Origin: Sabulitectum sp964571965
GTDB taxonomy: Bacteria > Fermentibacterota > Fermentibacteria > Fermentibacterales > JCC-6
Reading direction: 5' to 3'
NCBI GenBank assembly: GCA_964571965.1
Contig: CAZNFQ010000006.1
Coordinates: forward strand, 1-52,246
Length of the DNA stretch: 52,246 nt
The position numbers and the translations under genes were made by a program. Shown piece after piece: positions 25,769 through 33,005 of the stretch. How positions within the stretch are numbered: position 1 is the stretch's first letter; each line of letters starts with the position of its first letter. The notes below the pieces were generated by a model. The model saw only the letters and a list, made by a program, of their open reading frames with translations, had not been told where the DNA came from and made no database searches.

Positions 25769-27396
25769 TGACTGTTTTCTCCATTCTCATGGTACTCGTC
25801 TCCACGGGCAGACTTGGAGTGGACGGCACATTCCACTTCCCTGAGATACAGCAGATGGATCTGCGCCACGACCCCTCCAACCAGCCCACGGGACCCCTTG
25901 CGGGAAAGGACGGCGGCCACCAGGTGGGCGATGTGGTAAACTTCTGGGCCATGGATGAGAGCGGCCCCATTCCCATGTTTTACCTGACCAGCGCAACCTG
26001 CAGACATTCAGGCGAGCTTTCCTATATCTTCGTTGAAGACACCCAGTGGGAGTTGGGGAACTTCAACCAGGAAGCAGTGGATTCCCTTGCCGCAGCCCTG
26101 GAGGGAGAAAACGGCATAGTTGCCACAGATGCGGCGAACTTCGGTGATATCCCTGATCTAATGGACGATGATCCCAGGGTCTACTTCCTGGTTCTCGATA
26201 TAAGGGACGGGTACGGTGAGGCAGGGCAGAAATGGTACATCGCAGGATATTTCAGCCCCTACAACATGTTCACCGAATGGGAGGCCAGGAACTACTACGG
26301 AGGCCATTCCAACGAGGTGGAAATGCTTTACATCGACTGCAACCCTGCCTTTATGGATGACGCCACATACACAGCCAGTCACGAACTGGTTCACCTGATC
26401 CAGTACGGCATAAAACCCTTCAGCGGTGAAGAACTCTGGGTGATAGAGAACCAGGCCCAGACAGGCACCTTCCTCTGCGGTTATCCGGCTTATCAGGTTG
26501 AAACCTTCCTTGATGTGGGAGGAGTGACTCCCATCAAGTGGACGGATATTACGGATCCCATTGAGTATGTGGCCGGATACGGAGCGGGATTTCTTTTCTT
26601 CTCCTATCTCTACGAGAACTACGGAGGAGATGAGTTCATCTGGGCCAGCATGCATTCTTCCACCAAGGGTGTACAGGGAGTTCTTGAAGCTATAGAGACG
26701 GCAACCGGACAGGCGGAGGACCTCGATGAGATCCTTCAGGACTGGATGCTGTCCTGTTTCATCGATGATCCCTCCATGGGTTACGGCTGGGAGAGTTTCT
26801 CCATGGCCGACTATGATACCGCGGATCCCGGGAACAGACCCGGACTGGATTACACCGGCATTGTGAATGAAACTCCATGGAGCGATCCATGGCATGACCT
26901 GTCCGGATTCCAGGGTGACTACTACAGCATCGGAGAGGGTCTTTCAGGAAGCATGCGCGCCGAAGGAACAGGTATCGGCAACCTAAGTGCCTGGTTCCTT
27001 GAAGAGGACGGACTCACCGAGCTGGATGCGGGAAGCGCATTCGACGTTGCGGTGGACCTTGACCGCAGCGGAACCCTCATTCTCCTCTGCAACAGCTTCG
27101 CAGGACTGTCCATGAACGTTCATGCAGGTTCGGTGGGCAGCGGTTCGGTATTCGCCGTGTTCCCTAATCCATGTCTTGGAGATCTTTACTTCCAGTTCGT
27201 TTCCACCGGGGAACCTGTGACTCTGTCCGTTTTCGACCAGGCTGGCCATCATGTGGAAACGGTTTCTTTATCGGCTCCTTCCGGAGAGGCTGTGGTGACC
27301 TACACCGGAGCGTCTGAACTGGCTTCCGGTATTTACTTCTACCGTTTCCAGCAGGGTTCCAGAACGGAAACCGGCCGTGTTGCCGTGGTTCGCTAG
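25768..27396 (+). CDS. Secreted HExxH metallopeptidase with sorting module
   Basis: A short signal peptide (about 1-14) is followed by a zincin-like domain with SHELVHLIQYG, first His near residue 205, and ELWVIENQAQ, whose Glu could be the third zinc ligand. This arrangement recalls M30 hyicolysin-like and MXAN_6640-type peptidases rather than M6. A type IX-like module occupies the last 80 residues (VFAVFPNPCLGDLYFQF, LSVFDQAGHHVE, SGIYFYRFQQG, RVAVVR). The ATG overlaps the DUF5683 stop. It is probably cargo of the local secretion system; cleavage specificity is unknown. Confidence 0.75.
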   Translation: MTVFSILMVLVSTGRLGVDGTFHFPEIQQMDLRHDPSNQPTGPLAGKDGGHQVGDVVNFWAMDESGPIPMFYLTSATCRHSGELSYIFVEDTQWELGNFNQEAVDSLAAALEGENGIVATDAANFGDIPDLMDDDPRVYFLVLDIRDGYGEAGQKWYIAGYFSPYNMFTEWEARNYYGGHSNEVEMLYIDCNPAFMDDATYTASHELVHLIQYGIKPFSGEELWVIENQAQTGTFLCGYPAYQVETFLDVGGVTPIKWTDITDPIEYVAGYGAGFLFFSYLYENYGGDEFIWASMHSSTKGVQGVLEAIETATGQAEDLDEILQDWMLSCFIDDPSMGYGWESFSMADYDTADPGNRPGLDYTGIVNETPWSDPWHDLSGFQGDYYSIGEGLSGSMRAEGTGIGNLSAWFLEEDGLTELDAGSAFDVAVDLDRSGTLILLCNSFAGLSMNVHAGSVGSGSVFAVFPNPCLGDLYFQFVSTGEPVTLSVFDQAGHHVETVSLSAPSGEAVVTYTGASELASGIYFYRFQQGSRTETGRVAVVR

Positions 27397-28060
27397 CCTT
27401 CTACTGCTCCTTTCCTACAATACGGCAGGGCTTTTTCCAACCGACGCGGCTGTTGACCAGCTGGGTACCATATGGCTTCTTTCCTCGGCTGAACCGCTTT
27501 TAACCCGGATATATCCCAATGGCGAAAGAGTCGAGACAGAACTTGATATGGAAGGCATACCGGGCGGTCTTGCCGTTTCCCCAACAGGCAGATGGGCCGT
27601 TTCAAGTCCCTCTGAGGGAAAAGTTTACGTATATGACCGTGATGATATTCCAGTGCGGGAGATTCATGCGGATGATCCCGGTGACCTGTTTTTCAGCGGT
27701 CTGGACCTGTGGGTGGTGAACACCGCTTCCGGGTCCCTTGGGATCCCCGGTGATCAGCCTGCTGCCCGGGACTGTGCAGGAAGGAACACCAGGATATCAT
27801 CCGGGGGCAACGGCAGGGCTTTATTGAGCGGAAGCAGGGGAGTGCTGCTTTTCGAACAGGGAGAGCCCCTTAGACTGATCGCCCCGTCAGGAGCCGGCTG
27901 TTTCACTTCCAGCGGGATCCTTCTTCTGCAGGAAGGCACTCTTTTCTTTGCCGGCGGAGATACGCTCTGTTCGGGTCTCACAGGCAGCTGGATCGCTTCA
28001 TCTCAATCCGAAGGTCCTGTTGTTGTTTGGGGAGCCTCCGGCATTTCGGTGGTGGAATGA
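27377..28060 (+). CDS. Small secreted propeller-like protein
   Basis: The start at GTG 27377 gives a hydrophobic leader (LPWFASLLLLLSYNTAG) overlapping the previous gene by 20 bases. The remaining 200 residues consist of NHL/SMP-30-like blades such as TDAAVDQLGTIWLLSSAEPLLTRI and GGLAVSPTGRWAVSS. No catalytic residues or sorting module are seen. It ends in an ATGA overlap with the large outer-membrane gene, so it is probably a periplasmic helper or assembly scaffold of that protein. That role is inferred from context only. Confidence 0.6.
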   Translation: MLPWFASLLLLLSYNTAGLFPTDAAVDQLGTIWLLSSAEPLLTRIYPNGERVETELDMEGIPGGLAVSPTGRWAVSSPSEGKVYVYDRDDIPVREIHADDPGDLFFSGLDLWVVNTASGSLGIPGDQPAARDCAGRNTRISSGGNGRALLSGSRGVLLFEQGEPLRLIAPSGAGCFTSSGILLLQEGTLFFAGGDTLCSGLTGSWIASSQSEGPVVVWGASGISVVE

Positions 28061-31000
28061 CGTTTCCCGTATCCATTCTCTCCATAATCGGGTATTCCCT
28101 CAGTATCGTGAGCCCGGGAGGTGATTACGTAGACATCACCCATGAACCCTGGCTGGATCCTTCCACGGTTAGCGTCTCCGTGAACGGTGATACGGTCTCT
28201 GCCAGGTTTACTGCCAGGGGAGCCACCACCGGTCTTCTGCTGAATCCTCCTACGGCTCCCGGAGACACCGTTGTTATAACCGCTGACACCATGGAGGTGT
28301 CCCTTCCCAAAGTATTCAGGCTCTCAGTGAAACCCCTGGAAACAGGAGGTGTCTGCGTAATGCCGTCTTTCAGATTCGGAGCAGATCCCGTTCCCGAGGG
28401 TCTTTACATATCAGGGTCCAAGAAACTTGGGGTTTCTGTTGGCTCCGGAGGGGGCATTACCCAGGGTACGGAACTGTCCATTCAGGGAATGCTTGCCCAG
28501 GGAATAACCATCGATGGCAGAATAAGTGACAGAGACCTGCCCCTGGGGAGTTCTTCTTCCGAGGCTGTTTCGGAACTTGACAGGGTGTACGTGGAACTGT
28601 CCGGAGAGGGATGGAACGCGGAGATGGGGGACCTGGAGTGGGAGAGCCGGGGTCCTGTTCCATGGAGGAACGACGTAACGGGTTTCCACGCGGGAATTAT
28701 TCCCGTGGAGCAGCTGGATATCTCAGGAGGTTATGGAACAACTTCCGCAGAAAGACGGCGTTCGGTGTTCCTCACCGAAGAGGGCATCCAGGGGCCCTAT
28801 TCATTCGCTGCCGAGGGAGGAGTGACCCCGGGAAGTGAAAGGCTTTTCCTGGATGGAGAGATACTTCAGAGGGGAAGCGGTGCCGACTATGAAATAGACT
28901 ATGCCGCGGGTCTTGTTACCTTTTCCACAAGAAGGCTCATCCGCCGGGATCAGCGGGTGGAGATCTCCTACTACCGGGAGGGTGACGGGTTCAGGAAGAA
29001 CGTAGCAGCAGGGGAGACAGCCTTTCTCTTCGATGACATGCTGACAATCGGATTCAACGGGTTTTCAAGGGGAGACGATACCGGTGCTCCCCTGGGTTTC
29101 GTGATGACCGATGAGATCGAAGAGGTACTTCAGAATGCAGGAGAAAACCCGGATGATGCCTGGATAGACAGCGGAAGATTCGTGGGTGACGGCAATGGCA
29201 GTTACACTCTTGACAGTCTTTCCCGGTACATCTGGGCAGGGCCCGGTCAGGGAGACTGGAGCGCAGAGTTCCAGAAGCCGCCTGAGGGCTCCGGTGATTA
29301 TGTGTACAATTCCGCTGCAGGCGGATATCTCTGGGCGGGAGAGGGTCTGGGTACTCACCTCCCGAGACGCTACATAACCATACCCGCTTCCAGCAGTCTT
29401 GCCGGTGTGAGTCTTACAGGGGGCGGTGGGATCCTCCAGGCGGTAAGTCTTCACTCCAGTTACTCATCAAGGACCGGGAATCTTTTCAACACCTCCGGGA
29501 CCACCCGTGAAGGTTCACTTTCCGGGGGAGAGATTGGAATTAGACCCTGGGAATCCGGTCCGGTTGTGAGCCTCAGTGGAAGATACGTTTCACCGGGTTT
29601 CAGCCCCCCGGACGATATGGACACGGATTCTGATCTGAAAAAGTGGGGGTTGCCCCCTTCCTGGGAAGGCAGGGACAGCTTCGGTGAAGCGGAAGCTTCC
29701 GGGGACGTTCTTTCCGTTAGTGCCGGGAGAAGGTTCCTGGAGGAGGGCGGTGCCTCGGAGATAGCCGCAGTTCAACTCCGGGGCAGTTCAGGAAACCTCA
29801 CTGTTTCTCTGTTCTCCCGGGCTTTGTTCCGACGTGACTGTCCTGTTCTTCTTTCCGGTAAAAAAGGGGAATTCGGAGGGGAAATGAGTTTGACAGCCGG
29901 GAGTTTCACCCCTTTCTTAAATCCCACATACACCGCTGAAAGCTGGAGTGACAGCCTTTCAGGCGGACTGCTTGCCGCGGATGCCGGTGTGATTCACGAA
30001 GCAGAAGGCTGGGAGTCACTTTTATCTGCAGGCGGTGAAATCGATGAAAGAACGGGGATTACCTACCCTGGAAGAACCTTCCGGCTTAACCTCTCCACAA
30101 GGGGAAGCGGCGTCTCATGGAACACCGGTGGTTCTTTCCAGCACTCGACAGGCTGGTTCGATGGAGGAGGTTCAACAAGCTCGGAGGCTGTGAATCTGTC
30201 CTATTCCGGACGGCACGGCGGCATGTGGTTTCACAGCAGGTACACCGCAGGAGGATACATCTCCAGGGAGATGGACATTGTATACACCTGGGTTGGAACC
30301 GGCAACGGAGACTTCAGCTATGATGAGGAAACTGGCGAGTACTACCCTGATCCCTCCGGTGACTATGTGCAGAACTATGTTCCGGGACAGGGTGATTCCA
30401 GGGTACTCGAAGCGGATTTGAGCGGAGGCTTCAGCTGGTCGGACTCCACGGGGAATACCGGCCTGGACGGTTCCTTTGGTCTTTCGGCGTCGAACCCCGA
30501 TGATAAGCTGTCAACCTATTCTCTGGGAGGAGCATTCGATACCGGTTCACCGGGGGAATGGAACGGAAGCCTTTCACCCTTTATTGCCTGGGAAGAGGGA
30601 AGGGTAAGAAGACTTACCTTGAAGGTTTCCGGGTATGACAGAAGGGAAGACTACAGCGGAACGGGAGTCACCAGAGAGTTCTATAGAAAACTGGAGTTCA
30701 TACCGCTTTTGAGACCTCTGGAGTCCCTGGAAGTTCAGTTGAGAGGCTTTACTGCCCTTAGACGAAGATCACTTTACGGCAGAAGGGAAACACAGGAAAA
30801 CGGTGTTTCCGTGGATCCCGTTCTTCTCATTCCCTGGGGTCTCGATGTCGGGCTGAAGCTTTCGCTGGAGAACAGACGGGAAATCGACGGTGAGCCTGAC
30901 GTGACCGGCCTTGGGTTCGAACCCCACATCTCCATGAACGCCTCTGGATGGACAGCTTCCGGCAGATTCAGTTTCTGGTACCTTCCTGAAGGGGAAACCC

Positions 31001-31173
31001 TGCCCGCCTGGTTCTTCGATGGAAGACAGCGGGGGTTTACCATGGAACCCTCCGTCTCGGTTGGAAGGAACCTTAACAGATGGTTCCGGATAAGCCTGTT
31101 CTACTGGGGCAGGAAACAGCCTGAATCCGGTTGGGATCAGCGCGGCGGAATAGAGGGGACGGTGAATTTCTGA
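28057..31173 (+). CDS. Large outer-membrane beta-barrel protein with SprA-reminiscent segment
   Basis: The 1038-residue protein begins with a leader (MTFPVSILSIIGYSLSI), then beta domains of about 300 residues that include LYISGSKKLGVSVGSG and GADYEIDYAAGLVTFSTRRL, with RDQRVEISYYREG after it. The DY-x-IDY-x-x-G-x-V/I-x-F pattern recurs in the SprA/Sov translocon of type IX secretion and related FCB barrel proteins. The rest, from about residue 300, is a long series of alternating amphipathic strands rich in Gly, Ser and aromatic residues, ending in RGGIEGTVNF, as in a large barrel. It is far shorter than true SprA (about 2400 residues). It may be the channel of the local export system or another outer-membrane transporter. 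Confidence 0.6.
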   Translation: MTFPVSILSIIGYSLSIVSPGGDYVDITHEPWLDPSTVSVSVNGDTVSARFTARGATTGLLLNPPTAPGDTVVITADTMEVSLPKVFRLSVKPLETGGVCVMPSFRFGADPVPEGLYISGSKKLGVSVGSGGGITQGTELSIQGMLAQGITIDGRISDRDLPLGSSSSEAVSELDRVYVELSGEGWNAEMGDLEWESRGPVPWRNDVTGFHAGIIPVEQLDISGGYGTTSAERRRSVFLTEEGIQGPYSFAAEGGVTPGSERLFLDGEILQRGSGADYEIDYAAGLVTFSTRRLIRRDQRVEISYYREGDGFRKNVAAGETAFLFDDMLTIGFNGFSRGDDTGAPLGFVMTDEIEEVLQNAGENPDDAWIDSGRFVGDGNGSYTLDSLSRYIWAGPGQGDWSAEFQKPPEGSGDYVYNSAAGGYLWAGEGLGTHLPRRYITIPASSSLAGVSLTGGGGILQAVSLHSSYSSRTGNLFNTSGTTREGSLSGGEIGIRPWESGPVVSLSGRYVSPGFSPPDDMDTDSDLKKWGLPPSWEGRDSFGEAEASGDVLSVSAGRRFLEEGGASEIAAVQLRGSSGNLTVSLFSRALFRRDCPVLLSGKKGEFGGEMSLTAGSFTPFLNPTYTAESWSDSLSGGLLAADAGVIHEAEGWESLLSAGGEIDERTGITYPGRTFRLNLSTRGSGVSWNTGGSFQHSTGWFDGGGSTSSEAVNLSYSGRHGGMWFHSRYTAGGYISREMDIVYTWVGTGNGDFSYDEETGEYYPDPSGDYVQNYVPGQGDSRVLEADLSGGFSWSDSTGNTGLDGSFGLSASNPDDKLSTYSLGGAFDTGSPGEWNGSLSPFIAWEEGRVRRLTLKVSGYDRREDYSGTGVTREFYRKLEFIPLLRPLESLEVQLRGFTALRRRSLYGRRETQENGVSVDPVLLIPWGLDVGLKLSLENRREIDGEPDVTGLGFEPHISMNASGWTASGRFSFWYLPEGETLPAWFFDGRQRGFTMEPSVSVGRNLNRWFRISLFYWGRKQPESGWDQRGGIEGTVNF

Positions 31174-32501
31174 CACCCCTTATCCTTCTCTGTGCTGTTT
31201 CATGGGTATCCATTCAGGTTACCGGTGCCCCTCCATACCCCCCTGTGCCGGATTCTCTGGAGTTTGACTCCCTGGCGGTGGATAATTTTGCTTCCGGAGT
31301 TCTGGAATGGTATCTGCAGGAAGGGTATCCCTTTGCAGCTGTATCCCTTTACCTTTCTTCCGCGGATACTCTTGTGATCAACGCGGTTCCCGGAAGGCAC
31401 GCTCTCCTTGAGGACGTTCAGTTTCCTGATTCGGTCAGAACCCGGCGCAGTGTCCTTCTAAGGAGTCTTGAAATGTCATGCGGAGACAGCTATTCCTCCC
31501 GTGCCGTGTATCAGTGGTTGAAGGAAATGGAAAAACTGCCCTTCATAGAGTCTGCAGGGCCATGCGGTATATCCCTGGGGCAGGGGGGCAACATCATCCT
31601 GGTGGTGCCTGTGAACGAAGCCCCGCCGGGCTGGTTTTCCGGAGATATGGATTTTTCCAGCTCAGGTGGTTTCACAGGGGGCGGTGAGATCGTGTTCACG
31701 AACCTTTTCGGAACAGGCAGAAGGCTTGAACTCTACGGGGCAGCTGCGGAATGGGGCGGTCTCGACGCCGCAGGACTGTACAGGGAACCGTGGATACTCG
31801 GTTCACCTGTTTCCGCAGAACTCCAGGCGTCTCAGCAGGTACCTGACAGCGGCAGCGTCATCCGGGAATGGTCCAGTTCCCTTGTTATCGGTCTCGGTAA
31901 CCTGGAGTTATCAGGCGGAGGCGGTTCCTGGAAGAGTTTTACCCCTGATTTTCCCGATGAGAGCTACAGGTACGGTTCAGCAGGTCTGGCATGGGATCTT
32001 ACCCGGAGGGTCAGACAGGGAAGTGAAGGATTCTCGGGACATGTGACTACCAATGCGGGAAGCGCATCCGGTGCAGATTCCACATACCTTCTTACAAGGG
32101 CTTATGGGACCATGTCATGGAAATGGTACAGGGGAGCCCTGGGTCTGGGGTTCCAGGCAGAAGCCGGGGGTATAATCAGCGGAGAATGGCTTTCCACCAT
32201 GGTGACAAGGCTTGGCGGTTACGGCTCTGTCCGGGGTTACCCGGAGGATTCCTGGAGGGCTGGAGCCTGGGGGATCCTGTCTCCTGAGGTATCTCTGGGG
32301 GAAACCCCCACAAGGATATATCTTTTTTCCGATGCGGGTTTTCTGGATACCGGTGAAGGGAAAATGGAGTACCCGGTTTCCATTGGAATCGGACTGAGGG
32401 GAGTAACCGGGGGTTTAAGCTTCGATGCAGGAACAGGTTTCCCCCTGGACCGCGGCGTTGGTTCTGCAAGGTTCTACCTGTCGGCAAGGGTCAATCTATA
32501 G
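31131..32501 (+). CDS. Omp85-superfamily outer-membrane protein (BamA/TamA-like)
   Basis: A hydrophobic leader (FLTPLILLCAVSWVSI) precedes a POTRA-like part (about residues 40-150, with FASGVLEWYLQEGYPFA and LLEDVQFPDSVRTRRS), then a barrel of about 300 residues. The barrel has the Omp85 L6 signature GSVRGYPEDSW and ends in ARFYLSARVNL. Omp85 proteins insert or export other proteins across the outer membrane. The POTRA region is short, suggesting one or two domains, as in FhaC or patatin-associated barrels rather than BamA. The start is uncertain: TTG at 31131 is the first usual codon, while CTG at 31170, behind GAGGGGA, would fit the signal peptide better. It overlaps the preceding barrel gene. 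Confidence 0.72.
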   Translation: MGSARRNRGDGEFLTPLILLCAVSWVSIQVTGAPPYPPVPDSLEFDSLAVDNFASGVLEWYLQEGYPFAAVSLYLSSADTLVINAVPGRHALLEDVQFPDSVRTRRSVLLRSLEMSCGDSYSSRAVYQWLKEMEKLPFIESAGPCGISLGQGGNIILVVPVNEAPPGWFSGDMDFSSSGGFTGGGEIVFTNLFGTGRRLELYGAAAEWGGLDAAGLYREPWILGSPVSAELQASQQVPDSGSVIREWSSSLVIGLGNLELSGGGGSWKSFTPDFPDESYRYGSAGLAWDLTRRVRQGSEGFSGHVTTNAGSASGADSTYLLTRAYGTMSWKWYRGALGLGFQAEAGGIISGEWLSTMVTRLGGYGSVRGYPEDSWRAGAWGILSPEVSLGETPTRIYLFSDAGFLDTGEGKMEYPVSIGIGLRGVTGGLSFDAGTGFPLDRGVGSARFYLSARVNL

Positions 32502-32522
32502 ACCGCCGGATCAAGCCGCAGG

Positions 32523-33005
32523 TCAGTTCCAGTCTTCCACTTCGGTAACGTTCCAGAACGAGGGCAGTGGATTGCCGCACAGTTTTTCCTTCATCTTTGA
32601 TATTTTTTCATGTTCCACTCCATGGATGTTTCTCGAGTGGGCTTTATCCGGGTCTGCCAGAAGTCTGACTATTCTCACAGGAATCCCATAGGCGGCGGCA
32701 AGTGAATAGTAGGGGGCTATTTCCCACGGGCAGATATTGGTGTTATCCACCACCAGGGTTACCGGGCAGCAGTCGGACTCGGTACGAGAAAGGGCAATAA
32801 GCCTCTCGGTGAAAGTTCGGAGACATTGCGCATGGGCCTCTGCAAGTTTTTCCCCGCGAAAAACATAACGGCCCGATTCATTTATGAAATAGTCATCTGC
32901 GCTGAAAATTTCGGTCATCCAGGGATTCGTATTCTTCCTGATCCATGTGGATTTACCTGCACCGGGGATGCCGCTTGTTATTATTACCTCAGCTACTCTG
33001 GCCAT
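32523..33005 (-). CDS. P-loop kinase, N4BP2/polynucleotide-kinase-like
   Basis: This 160-residue protein begins EVIITSGIPGAGKSTWIRKN, a Walker A motif, followed by FSADDYFINESGRYVF, a typical substrate-site Asp pair, and LVVDNTNICPWEIAPYYSLA, the Walker B-like region of the small AAA_33 kinases related to NEDD4-binding protein 2 and the kinase domain of polynucleotide kinase. Such enzymes phosphorylate a 5'-OH of nucleic acid or a small molecule. The gene overlaps the end of the upstream ATPase/TPR gene by 17 bases, so they are co-transcribed. The substrate is unknown. Confidence 0.72.
   Translation of the reverse strand: MARVAEVIITSGIPGAGKSTWIRKNTNPWMTEIFSADDYFINESGRYVFRGEKLAEAHAQCLRTFTERLIALSRTESDCCPVTLVVDNTNICPWEIAPYYSLAAAYGIPVRIVRLLADPDKAHSRNIHGVEHEKISKMKEKLCGNPLPSFWNVTEVEDWN

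Noticed and set aside
26158..26895. Minus-strand open frame of 245 codons inside the HExxH protease gene
   Set aside because: No family resemblance; it is a shadow of the sense gene, which has clear motifs and a sorting module.
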